Shown: positions 44,623 through 53,096 of the stretch, one piece after another
Position numbering within the stretch: position 1 is the first letter of the stretch
How the letters are laid out: each line of letters starts with the position of its first letter
Origin: Oscillibacter valericigenes Sjm18-20
GTDB taxonomy: Bacteria; Bacillota; Clostridia; Oscillospirales; Oscillospiraceae
Direction of reading: 5' to 3'
NCBI GenBank assembly: GCA_000283575.1
Contig: AP012044.1
Coordinates: forward strand, 4,216,001-4,280,000
DNA: 64,000 nucleotides
Notes under the pieces: model-generated
What the model was told of the DNA's origin: nothing
Databases searched by the model: none
The model's input: only the letters and a program-made list of their open reading frames with translations
Translations under genes and position numbers: made by a program

Positions 44623-45840
44623 TTTTAGGACATTCCCTCGCCGCTGTTTTCCTACATTTTTTAACCGGCGAAAAACTGCAAATTCAAATCGGCGTTGACA
44701 CACGAAGGCTTAATGAACTGGGGGCCAAAACACCGGCAAAAATGCAGCTGGAGGTGATGGGAAAGAGCATCCCCAACACCTGCCCCGAGATCAGCCGAAA
44801 ATATATATGGATCAATACGACCGTCAAAAACATCCTGATCAATGAGATTTACACGGGGACGCTGGTAAACCACAAAAGTGAAACCAGCAGCATCAACAAA
44901 ACCTTTCGCTTCACACAGTCGGAAGAACAATACCGCCATGAAAATCATGTGCCTGCTATCATAACGAGAGAGTTATGGGAGCAGGCACAGCTTCTTTTAT
45001 CGGAGCGAAATGAGAGGGCTGTGCGCGCAGGACACAACCAGCGTATTCACCGATATTCCGGACTGATCCTTTGCCAGCAGTGCGGCAGGAAATTCGTGGC
45101 GATCAAGCGCACCTGGCAAGGGAAGGAACGGGTCGAATACGCCTGCAATTCCAACCACCGCTACGGAGCGGAATACTGTACGCCCCATCGTGTTTCGGAG
45201 GAGCTTCTTGACCGGCTGATAATAGAGGAATTGAAATCGCTGAAGAAATCTGCCGAAGAAAACTGGAATGCGATTGCAAAATCCGTTCAGAATTGGGCAT
45301 CAAAACAGAGCAATGTGGATGTGCAAATCAAGCGGCTGCAGGAGCGTCTTGCCCGCCTCGAGGAAGATGTGGAAGGGATCCTTCTGGAGCGGATCCGCGA
45401 TAAAGGAAATGCGGTGCGATACGACCGCATGCTGGAAAAACATGAAAAGGAGATTCTGCTGGTCAAAGAACAAATCACTGGATATCAAAATATGGAGATT
45501 GTCCTTAACAAAAAACGTGCGGAGATGAAAACCAGCATTGACCTGATCGACGATATTCTGGACAGCGGGAATCTGAGTGAGGCAAACCTGCGGATGCTGC
45601 TGCAGGAGATCCGCGTCAACGAAAACAGCGATGGAAAGCTGGACATTGAGTTCTGTATGAAGGCGGCGTTCCGGACTCACTGCGATTGGTACAACGAGGT
45701 CATGGAGGTTATTGATAGTGCATCGGAGCTAATCGTGGGAAGTATTGACGAGGAAACTGCATGATGCAACTTCTCATTCCAAAAAATTTGGCAGACACGA
45801 AGCAACTATTTCACTGACAAAATGGAACAGTGGCAAGAGA

Positions 45841-45890
45841 AAACGCCGGGATATCAGGGCTGAAAAGCCTTGATATCCCGGCGTTTTTTT
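45841..45890 (-). terminator. Terminator downstream of tRNA-Leu
   Basis: A stem of about 16 bases, with arms beginning AAACGCCGGGATATCA, with A/T runs on both sides. It ends the tRNA transcript and also faces the recombinase gene. Confidence 0.8.
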
Positions 45891-45893
45891 CAT

Positions 45894-45978
45894 TGGTGCG
45901 GGTATGGGGACTCGAACCCCAACGTCTCTCGGCAATGGAACCTAAATCCATCCTGTCTACCAATTCCAGCATACCCGC
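45894..45978 (-). tRNA. tRNA-Leu (UAG)
   Basis: An 85-nt tRNA with encoded CCA. Acceptor GCGGGTA/TACCCGC, anticodon stem ATGGA/TCCAT with loop TTTAGGT (anticodon TAG), a long class II variable arm and T arm TGGGG-TTCGAGT-CCCCA. It is intact and lies at the right edge of the second island. Confidence 0.93.
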
Positions 45979-46037
45979 GTATTCGATTTTTGCCCTCTGA
46001 GAGGGCGGTTTTCAGATTTGCACTGAGGTGTAGCGAG

Positions 46038-46074
46038 CTAAATCTTGCATGTCTACCAATTCCATCATGCCCGC
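46038..46074 (-). pseudogene. tRNA-Leu 5' fragment
   Basis: GCGGGCATGATGGAATTGG and on to TTTAG repeats the first 37 bases of a leucine tRNA, including the D arm, and stops within the anticodon loop. The sequence that follows cannot form a variable or T arm. It is a broken second tRNA-Leu copy 60 bases upstream of the intact one. Confidence 0.75.
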
Positions 46075-46081
46075 ATATATG

Positions 46082-46275
46082 AGCTGCCAGTGACTCGGCC
46101 GCTATTTCTGTTTACCTGTCTTCTCCACGTCTTTTCTCTTATATATTTTATCAAATTTCTATTGAAATGGCAATACCAATGCTACAGCCGGTTGCGCCGC
46201 TATTTGACCCGCACAGCATCCGTAAGATCGCGAGCAGGCCCTTGTGTCTTTGTCATTTTACCACGAACGGGCCTC
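46082..46275. other. Intergenic stretch without a gene
   Basis: An island/chromosome junction region. I see no coding frame with a ribosome-binding site. Confidence 0.4.
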
Positions 46276-46304
46276 TTGAACAATAGGCAAATTTGACGTA
46301 TACT
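46276..46304 (+). promoter_or_regulatory. Probable promoter of the pyridoxal kinase gene
   Basis: TTGAAC (46276-46281) and TATACT (46299-46304) are spaced 17 bases apart. The gene starts 57 bases downstream behind AGAGGAACC. Confidence 0.6.
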
Positions 46305-46360
46305 AAAAAATAAAATATCTCCGTCTCACACCTGCTCGAGATAAGAAAAGAGGAACCGCA

Positions 46361-47191
46361 ATGCCTATACCCCGTATCGCCGCCATCCACGACCTGTCCG
46401 GCTTTGGACGGTGCTCCCTCACTGTCGCCCTCCCGATTTTGTCCGCCATGGGGACACAGTGCTGCCCGCTGCCAACTGCCTTCCTCTCCACCCACACCGG
46501 CGGTTTTCAGGGATTCACATTTCTCGACATGACGAACGAAATGCCCAAGGTCGCCGCCCACTGGAAATCTCTTAATTTGCAGTTTGACGCGATTTACAGC
46601 GGGTTTCTTGGCAGTGTCCGCCAGATTGGCCTGGTGGAGAAATTTATTCGCGATTTCCGTCAGCCCGGCACCCTGACGGTGGTGGATCCGGTGATGGGCG
46701 ACCACGGCGAGGTCTACAGGACCTATACCCCCGACATGTGCGCCGGGATGGTGCGTCTTGCCCGCCTGGCGGACGTCATTACCCCGAATCTCACCGAAGC
46801 GGCGCTGTTGCTGGGCCTGCCCTTCGGCGCGCTCCCCTCTCCCGGGGAAACGGTGGAGCGCCTGAGTCTTGGCGGCAGACGCTCCGTAGTCCTCACCGGC
46901 GTATCCATGTCGCCGGGAATGACCGGGGCCATGTGCTTCGACGCGAAAACCGGCCGGGCTGAGGCGGTGCAGACCGATTATATCGCCCACGAGTTCCACG
47001 GCACTGGAGACGTATTTGCCTCCGTTCTCACCGGCGCGCTGGTGCAGGGCCGGAAGCTGACCGATGCGGCCATGCTGTCCGCCAAATTTGTCCGGGCCTG
47101 CGCGGAGCGGACCGCAGCGGCGGATCTGCCCATGCGGGAGGGCGTGGAATTCGAGCCTCTGTTGGGCTATCTGACAGGAGGAACTCGATGA
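46361..47191 (+). CDS. pdxY: Pyridoxal/pyridoxamine kinase
   Basis: A 276-residue ribokinase-superfamily kinase. IHDLSGFGRCSLTVALPIL at the N-terminus, VVDPVMGDHGEVYRTYTPDM in the middle and the anion-hole/catalytic HEFHGTGDVFASVL near the end match PdxY/PdxK. It phosphorylates pyridoxal or pyridoxamine in vitamin B6 salvage. The downstream MFS gene overlaps its stop by four bases and could import B6 vitamers or another nutrient. Confidence 0.88.
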   Translation: MPIPRIAAIHDLSGFGRCSLTVALPILSAMGTQCCPLPTAFLSTHTGGFQGFTFLDMTNEMPKVAAHWKSLNLQFDAIYSGFLGSVRQIGLVEKFIRDFRQPGTLTVVDPVMGDHGEVYRTYTPDMCAGMVRLARLADVITPNLTEAALLLGLPFGALPSPGETVERLSLGGRRSVVLTGVSMSPGMTGAMCFDAKTGRAEAVQTDYIAHEFHGTGDVFASVLTGALVQGRKLTDAAMLSAKFVRACAERTAAADLPMREGVEFEPLLGYLTGGTR

Positions 47192-48420
47192 GCGGAGCAT
47201 CCCTTCCCTCTCAACTACGGGTGAACATCACGTACTTTTCGCTCCAGATCTGGTTTTGGGGAATGATGGCCGCGTTCAGCGGCTATCAGACCGCCATTAT
47301 TTTGGGGCGGGGCTTCTCCAGCGGGCAGGCTGGCATTTTCATTTCGCTGGGCTGTCTGGCCGGGATTTTCGCCCAGCCGATGCTGGGTGCCTGGGCGGAC
47401 CGGCACCCTGAAGTACCACTGAAAAGGCTCTTCGGCGGATGTATGCTGCTGGCACTGGGGTGCCACGGCGTATTTTATTTTGCCCGGCCCGGCTTCTTCG
47501 GTACCGCTGTGATTTTTTTGGCTCTGGGTGCGCTGGAAACCAACTCCTATCCGCTGATTGACGCCATGTCCATGCAGTTTTTAAACGCGGGAGTCAACGT
47601 GCGGTACAGCCTGGGCCGGGGTCTGGGTGCGTTTGCCTACGCCATCGTCTCGGTCCTGGTAGGGCAGCAGGCGCGGCGCTTCGGCGTGGAATCCGCCCTG
47701 ATAACCCACGCGGCACTGGTCATTTTGATTTTGGCGGCTCTGACGGTTTTTCCCGCTTTTTCCCCGTCCGCTCTGCCGGCGGAGAACACGGAGCCCGCCC
47801 ACTCCCCCGTTTACATTTTAAAACACAATCCGGCGTTCACCGTGATGCTGGGCGCGGGCTTCTTCGGCTTGATGGCGGTCATGCCCATCGTCAACTTTCT
47901 GATAAACCTTGTAAATGACCGGGGCGGCGACAGCGGCGATCTGGGTCTTGCTCTTTTTTTAATGGCGGCGTCGGAGCTTCCCGGCGCGCTTTTGTTCCAA
48001 TGGCTCTGGAAAAAGACAAACATCGAAAAGGTCATGCTGGTTTCCGTGGTGTTCATGGCGATGAAGCCGCTGTTGTTTTTTTTCTGCCGCAATCTGCGCC
48101 TTCTTCTGGTTTTACAGCCTGTCCAAATGCTGGGATACGGACTGTTCAACCCCGGAAACGTCTACTTCGCCAATGAAAATGTCCCGCCTGAGGACCGGGT
48201 GCAGGGGCAGTCCTTGAAAATGGTGGCTACCAATGGACTCAGCGGCGTCCTCGGCAACCTGATCGCCGGGAGCATCATCGACCGGGGCGGCGTAGACACC
48301 ATGCTGTTGTTTTGCTTTTTCAGCGGCATGGTGGGTATTTTCCTGGCGTTTTGGTCTGTGCATCTGCGAAAACGGAAAAAATCGCTTGACCTTCCACCCA
48401 CTGGAGGGTGTATATCGTGA
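47188..48420 (+). CDS. MFS transporter
   Basis: A 410-residue membrane protein with about twelve helices and an ADRHPEVPLKR stretch in the MFS 2-3 loop position. It resembles the nucleoside:proton symporter/MFS_1-like branch. Its start overlaps the pdxY stop (ATGA), so the two are translationally coupled. Uptake of a vitamin B6 form is inferred from the coupling only. Confidence 0.8.
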   Translation: MSGASLPSQLRVNITYFSLQIWFWGMMAAFSGYQTAIILGRGFSSGQAGIFISLGCLAGIFAQPMLGAWADRHPEVPLKRLFGGCMLLALGCHGVFYFARPGFFGTAVIFLALGALETNSYPLIDAMSMQFLNAGVNVRYSLGRGLGAFAYAIVSVLVGQQARRFGVESALITHAALVILILAALTVFPAFSPSALPAENTEPAHSPVYILKHNPAFTVMLGAGFFGLMAVMPIVNFLINLVNDRGGDSGDLGLALFLMAASELPGALLFQWLWKKTNIEKVMLVSVVFMAMKPLLFFFCRNLRLLLVLQPVQMLGYGLFNPGNVYFANENVPPEDRVQGQSLKMVATNGLSGVLGNLIAGSIIDRGGVDTMLLFCFFSGMVGIFLAFWSVHLRKRKKSLDLPPTGGCIS

Positions 48421-48464
48421 TCCATGAAATTGGTATCCCCCTTGGGGTGAGAAAGGAACAGAAT

Positions 48465-50564
48465 ATGAATCGAGTTTTAAAAAAACGGCTGGCGGCGCTG
48501 GCTCTGGCACTGACCATGGCGGTGAGCCTCGCTCTCCCTGCGGCGGCAGAAACGAAGTACGCGCCGGCCTCCTCAGACCGGCAGAAGTCCGCCGAGACGG
48601 CGGTGGACTATGCCATGAAGTACGGGAATGCCCTGAGCGCCTCTTACGCTCTTTGGGAGGACGGGACCTTCACACTCTCTCAACAGACCGGAAACACTCC
48701 AGCCTCCGTGAAGAATATGGACAATCTCGCCCAACTGGCAATTCTGGGAGGCAGCTTGTACGGTATCGGCTCCGTCAGCAAGATGTACACCGCCGCCGCG
48801 GTCATGAAACTGGCGGAGAGCGGGAAAATCAATCTGGATTCTCCCGTGACCACCTATTTAAAGAACTTCAAAATGGCGGACAGCCGCTATACGAAAATCA
48901 CGGTACGGATGCTTTTAAATCACTCCTCCGGCCTGATGGGGACCTCCAGTACCAATGCGTTTCTTTTTGACGACGATGACCAGCAGGCCGCCGACGATCT
49001 GCTGGAGCGTCTTTCCACTCAGAAATTGAAGGCCGATCCAGGGGAGTTTTCCGCCTATTGTAACGACGGGTTTACACTGGCGCAGCTGGTGGTGGAAACC
49101 GTCAGCGGCAAGGACTTCATGGAGTATGTCCGTTCCGCCCTTCTGACCCCCGCAGGCCTGACAGATACCTTTGCCCCCTCGGACGGGGAGAGCGCGCTGA
49201 ACCGTCTGGCAGTCACCTGCACCGACGACAAGGCGCAGCGGGTGCTGCCCAAGGATTGCATCGGCATTGTGGGAACCGGTGGACTGTACGCCACAGCAGA
49301 GGATCTGGCAGCTTTCGGCGGGGCCCTTACCGGCACGTCTATCCTCTCCGCCAAGTCCACCGCCGCCATGGCCGCGCCGGAGTACGACCGCGGTATCTGG
49401 CCCGAAGAACCGCTGGGCATGGTATCTTACGGCCTTGGGTGGGATGCAACGGAATATCGGCCGTTTGAGCAAAACGGTATTCAATGCCTTGTCAAGGGCG
49501 GGGACACCCTGCGTTATCACGCGGCGCTGCTGGTGCTGCCGGAGTACAAAATGGCGGCGGCGGTACTCACCTCCGGCGGCGTATCCACCTATAATGAACT
49601 GGCTGCAGCCCAGATACTGGCAGACGCACTGAAGGCCAAAGGCATCAAAGTGGACCAGACCACTCCCGCTCTGGCGCAGGCACAACCCGCATCCATGCCC
49701 GCGTCTTTTGTGAGCGAGTCCGGATATTACGGCACTACCACCCAGCAGGTGAAGATCACCGTCACCGCCGACGGAAAGCTGACTCTCCACCAGATGAGCA
49801 TGGCCCACATCCCCGACCAGACGCTCACCTATTACAGCGACGGCTCCTTCCGGGATGAGAATAACTCCGTGGCGGTGAAGCTGGTAAAGGAGAGCAACGG
49901 CTACACCTATTTCTATCAGCAGAGCTATACGCCTGTTCCAGGTCTTGGCATCGTATCCACCAGCTATTATCTGATGGTGAAGATGCCGGAAAACTCCATT
50001 TCCGCCGAGACGCAGGCGGCGTGGGATGCTCTGGCATCCACGAGCGCAGTGCCTCTGGCTGAGAAATACTCCTCGCAGCTTTATCTGGCCCTGTCGGACG
50101 CCGCCGCCGAGGAATCAGTGACCTCCGCGCTGACGCCGGGCGTTGAATTCGTACCAGGTTACATCGGCGGCCAGCGCATCGTCAGCCCCACGGAGCTGAC
50201 CTACGACCTCCCCATTGGCCGGGACGCCGGCTGTGTCACCGTGGACGGCGATTTTCTGTGGATTAACGGCGCGCCCTATCAGATGAAAGATAGCCTCAAA
50301 AACATTTCCACCAAAAGCGGCAGCTCTTACGCCACCATCCAGCCCTCCGGCTACGCCCGCTGGTTCAAAGTGGGCAATGCGGCGGGAAAAACCATGACGG
50401 TCACATTCCCTGAGGACGCCGGCTTTTATGTCTTCGACGGCAGCGGCGCGCTGACAACCTCCTCCCTTCTGTGGGGCGACACCTCCGCCAAACTTCCGGA
50501 GGGCGGACTGATTGTCTTTGCCGGCAATTCCGGCGCCCGGTTCCGGCTGGAATTTGCCTCCTGA
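48465..50564 (+). CDS. Secreted serine hydrolase, beta-lactamase/PBP class C family
   Basis: A 699-residue exported protein from ATG 48465 (AAAGG upstream). It has a signal peptide (1-28, cut after AAA). The SxxK nucleophile motif is SVSK (Ser103-Lys106), followed by a YCN motif and a LVKGGDTLRYHA segment in the KTG position. The C-terminal 300 residues are beta-rich and of unknown type. It may be a D-amino-acid peptidase or esterase; there is no sign that it is a true drug-hydrolysing beta-lactamase. Confidence 0.85.
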   Translation: MNRVLKKRLAALALALTMAVSLALPAAAETKYAPASSDRQKSAETAVDYAMKYGNALSASYALWEDGTFTLSQQTGNTPASVKNMDNLAQLAILGGSLYGIGSVSKMYTAAAVMKLAESGKINLDSPVTTYLKNFKMADSRYTKITVRMLLNHSSGLMGTSSTNAFLFDDDDQQAADDLLERLSTQKLKADPGEFSAYCNDGFTLAQLVVETVSGKDFMEYVRSALLTPAGLTDTFAPSDGESALNRLAVTCTDDKAQRVLPKDCIGIVGTGGLYATAEDLAAFGGALTGTSILSAKSTAAMAAPEYDRGIWPEEPLGMVSYGLGWDATEYRPFEQNGIQCLVKGGDTLRYHAALLVLPEYKMAAAVLTSGGVSTYNELAAAQILADALKAKGIKVDQTTPALAQAQPASMPASFVSESGYYGTTTQQVKITVTADGKLTLHQMSMAHIPDQTLTYYSDGSFRDENNSVAVKLVKESNGYTYFYQQSYTPVPGLGIVSTSYYLMVKMPENSISAETQAAWDALASTSAVPLAEKYSSQLYLALSDAAAEESVTSALTPGVEFVPGYIGGQRIVSPTELTYDLPIGRDAGCVTVDGDFLWINGAPYQMKDSLKNISTKSGSSYATIQPSGYARWFKVGNAAGKTMTVTFPEDAGFYVFDGSGALTTSSLLWGDTSAKLPEGGLIVFAGNSGARFRLEFAS

Positions 50565-50581
50565 CCTGTAAAACGGGATTT

Positions 50582-50612
50582 ACCGCGGCCCTTTTTAGGG
50601 GCCGCGGTTTTT
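50582..50612 (+). terminator. Terminator after the serine hydrolase gene
   Basis: ACCGCGGCCC and GGGCCGCGGT pair around a T-rich loop, followed by TTTTTCG. Confidence 0.8.
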
Positions 50613-50697
50613 CGCGTACCGGCAAGATGAAAATGTAAATTCTTCACTTTCATTCTTGTGCAGGCTACCAAAAATAGCTGCTCTTTTAAATCCGGCG

Positions 50698-50726
50698 TTG
50701 TGCTAACCACCAAATCATTGTATAAT
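50698..50726 (+). promoter_or_regulatory. Promoter of the EF-G-like gene
   Basis: TTGTGC (50698-50703), 17 bases, and a perfect TATAAT (50721-50726), 66 bases before the start codon. Confidence 0.6.
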
Positions 50727-50792
50727 AACTTTATTGAGCGATTTTAATTTTAGTTCCTCGCCCAAGCAACAAATCGAAGGGAGTACAAACAT

Positions 50793-52865
50793 ATGACTGC
50801 AAAGGACATTCGCAATATCTGCTTACTTGGCCACGGCGGAAACGGCAAGACCTCTTTGGTGGAGTCTATGCTGTATCTGACCGGTGGCACGGATCGTCTC
50901 GGTAAAGTGACTGATGGAAATACCACCTGCGATTATGATCCGGAGGAGATCAAGCGGAAAATTTCCATCTCCCTGAGCATTGCTCCCATCGAATTTAAGG
51001 GCGTGAAGATCAACGTAATCGACACTCCGGGGTATTTCGATTTTTCCGGCGAGGTGCTGGAGGCCCTCCGCGTGGCGGATGCCGGCATCATCGTCTGCTC
51101 TGCCAAGGGCGGCATATCCGTGGGCACGGAGAAGGCCTGGAAGTATTTGCAGGACCGGAACATGCCCCGGGCCATCTATATCTCCAAGACTGACGAGGAG
51201 GGCGGCGATTTCAACGGCGCATGGGAATCCCTGCGTGAAAAGTTCGGCCGGGCCGTCTGCCCCACCATGATGCCCATGTGGGATGAAAACAAAAAAATCG
51301 GCGCGCTGATCGACGTGATCTACAAAAAGGCCTATGAGCTCAAGCCCAACGGCCGCCGGGAGGAAATTCCCATTCCAGCCGACAAGATGGAAGTGGTGGA
51401 GAACTTCTATCAGCAGCTGTGCGAGTCTGTGGCCGAAACCAGTGAGGAAAAGATGGAGAAATTCTTCAACGGCGAGCCCTTCACCGAGGATGAAGTTCTG
51501 GAGGGACTCCACGCCGGCGTGCGGGATCTTACCCTCTGCCCGGTCATGTGCGGCAGCGCCTTTACCGGCATCGGAACCCAGACCGTTCTGGACACCGCCG
51601 TGAAGCTGTTCCCCAACCCGGTGGAAATTCCCAACCGCAAGGGTACCGACGCAAACGGCCAGCCGATGGAGATTGATCTGACCGAGGACGGCAATCCCTA
51701 TGCGTTTGTTTTCAAGACCACCTCCGACCAGTATGGCCGCTATTCCTATTTCAAGGTGATCTCCGGCAAAGTCACGTCGGATATGACGCTGACCAACGCC
51801 CGCACCGGCGAGGCCATGAAGCTGGGCCATCTGTACACCATGAAAGGCAAAAAGGCCGTTGAAGTCAAGGAGGTCTGTTGCGGCGACATCGCGGCGGCGG
51901 CTAAGATGGATAAGTTGAAGACCGGTGACTCCCTGTGCTCCGCCAAGAGCGTGGTGAATCTCACCGGCATCCCGTTCCCCAAGCCCTGCTACGCGCAGGC
52001 CATCGCCCCCAAAACCCGAGGACAGGACGACAAAGTGGCCGGCGGCCTTTCGAAGCTTGGCGAGGAAGACCTTACCTTCTCTCTTATGAATAACGCCGAG
52101 ACCCACCAGATGATCCTCTCCGGCACCGGCGACATCCATCTGGATGTCCTGAAGGCAAAGCTCCTGTCCCGCTTTGGCGTGGAAGTGGCGTTCTCGCCGG
52201 TTCGGGTGGCATACCGGGAGAAAATCCGCAAGAAGGTCAAGGTTCAGGGCCGCCACAAAAAACAGTCCGGCGGACACGGCCAGTTTGGCGACGTATGGAT
52301 TGAGTTTGAACCCCAGTCCGAGAGCGAGGATATGATCTTCGCTGAGAACGTATTCGGCGGCTCCGTGCCCAAGAACTTCTTCCCGGCCGTTGAAAAGGGC
52401 CTGCGTGAAAGCTGCGTCCACGGCCCGCTGGCAGGCTACCCGGTGGTGTTTTTGAAGGCAACGCTGGTAGACGGCTCTTATCACCCCGTGGACTCCTCCG
52501 AAATGGCGTTCAAAACCGCCGCGAATCTGGCATTCAAGGCGGGTCTTGAGCAGGCGAATCCCGTTTTGCTGGAGCCCATCGGCGAGCTGCACGTCTATGT
52601 GCCCGACAACTTCACCGGCGACGTCATGGGTGATCTGAACAAGCGCCGCGGCCGTGTCATGGGCACCAACCCCGTTGCCAACGGTGAGACGGAGATCGTG
52701 GCCGAGATCCCCATGGGAGAAATGGGCACCTACGCCATCGACCTTCGATCCATGACCCAGAGTCGCGCACGCTTCACCTTTGACTTTGTCCGCTACGAGG
52801 ACTGCCCTCCCGCGGCACAGGAAAAGGCCATTGCCGAGGCGAAAGCCCTGGCCGCGGCGGAGTAA
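50793..52865 (+). CDS. EF-G-like translational GTPase (paralogue)
   Basis: A 690-residue protein with the full EF-G domain order (G domain, II, III, IV, V). The G motifs are unusual: G1 GHGGNGKT (13-20) in place of GHVDHGKT, G3 DTPGYFDF in place of DTPGHVDF, and G4 SKTD in place of NKMD. It belongs to the EF-G2-like group found beside true EF-G. The missing His of G3 (Tyr instead) suggests altered GTP hydrolysis. Role on the ribosome unknown; probably a stress or specialised function. Confidence 0.88.
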   Translation: MTAKDIRNICLLGHGGNGKTSLVESMLYLTGGTDRLGKVTDGNTTCDYDPEEIKRKISISLSIAPIEFKGVKINVIDTPGYFDFSGEVLEALRVADAGIIVCSAKGGISVGTEKAWKYLQDRNMPRAIYISKTDEEGGDFNGAWESLREKFGRAVCPTMMPMWDENKKIGALIDVIYKKAYELKPNGRREEIPIPADKMEVVENFYQQLCESVAETSEEKMEKFFNGEPFTEDEVLEGLHAGVRDLTLCPVMCGSAFTGIGTQTVLDTAVKLFPNPVEIPNRKGTDANGQPMEIDLTEDGNPYAFVFKTTSDQYGRYSYFKVISGKVTSDMTLTNARTGEAMKLGHLYTMKGKKAVEVKEVCCGDIAAAAKMDKLKTGDSLCSAKSVVNLTGIPFPKPCYAQAIAPKTRGQDDKVAGGLSKLGEEDLTFSLMNNAETHQMILSGTGDIHLDVLKAKLLSRFGVEVAFSPVRVAYREKIRKKVKVQGRHKKQSGGHGQFGDVWIEFEPQSESEDMIFAENVFGGSVPKNFFPAVEKGLRESCVHGPLAGYPVVFLKATLVDGSYHPVDSSEMAFKTAANLAFKAGLEQANPVLLEPIGELHVYVPDNFTGDVMGDLNKRRGRVMGTNPVANGETEIVAEIPMGEMGTYAIDLRSMTQSRARFTFDFVRYEDCPPAAQEKAIAEAKALAAAE

Positions 52866-52889
52866 TCCGTCTGCGGAATCACAGGATTC

Positions 52890-52926
52890 AACACCCCCAG
52901 CCGCTTTGCGGCCGGGGGTGTTTTTA
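52890..52926 (+). terminator. Terminator after the EF-G-like gene
   Basis: AACACCCCCAGCCGC and GCGGCCGGGGGTGTT pair around TTT, followed by TTTACG. Confidence 0.85.
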
Positions 52927-53096
52927 CGTTGTGTCTCTATCCGTTCTTCTAAATCCCGGTAGGCCGCTTCTATATGGATTGGAAGACGCCGCGGCCATGC
53001 TCCCCTCTTATCTCTTGCTGGAAACCCGCGCCACCCAGGATATCCCGGAGCTGCACTATGGGCCCACTTCTTATGTGGCAGGATGCAGCTCCAGCG

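Larger units (their letters stand above)
42484..44700 (+). mobile_element. IS21-family insertion sequence
   Basis: A 2217-bp element with inverted ends TGTCA-G/A-CGCC at both termini (left 42484; right, inverted, ending 44700). A second inverted internal repeat near each end shares CGCCGGT-AAAAAATG. It carries istA (frameshifted) and istB on the plus strand. No target-site duplication is visible: the flanks AAAAATAC and CACGAAGG differ. Confidence 0.88.
41996..45764 (+). pseudogene. Large serine recombinase split by an IS21-type element
   Basis: The N-terminal resolvase domain starts at ATG 41996: catalytic Ser in YYRLSRDEDEE, then DNVSGMHFNREGIDR and VKDPSRLGRHRTQT. It runs to FGYSKDKN at about 42480. 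The rest resumes after 44700 with RRLNELGAKTPAKMQ, the recombinase domain, a zinc ribbon (CQQCGRKF ... EYCTPHR) and a coiled coil, ending at 45764. About 30 codons between the two parts are missing. It once catalysed integration or excision of a mobile element but is now inactive. Confidence 0.88.

Noticed and set aside
42484..44700. Target-site duplication around the IS21 element
   Set aside because: The bases flanking the two ends differ, so no duplication can be claimed.
26108..46074. The 3' tRNA-Leu fragment at 26.1 kb and the 5' fragment at 46.05 kb as two halves of one split tRNA
   Set aside because: The acceptor strands do not pair (GCGGGCA against CAGGCGC), so they derive from different leucine tRNA genes.
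48465..50564. Serine hydrolase as a drug-resistance beta-lactamase
   Set aside because: SxxK and YxN motifs fit the broad class C/PBP-like family, but the large unknown C-terminal region and chromosomal context give no support for resistance.
50823..52592. 589-codon minus-strand frame opposite the EF-G-like gene
   Set aside because: Mirror of a conserved gene; His/Leu/Gly-rich product without domains.
52931..53096. Short plus-strand frame between the EF-G-like gene and the aminotransferase
   Set aside because: It starts inside the terminator region and its longer version runs antisense into the aminotransferase gene; no ribosome-binding site seen.
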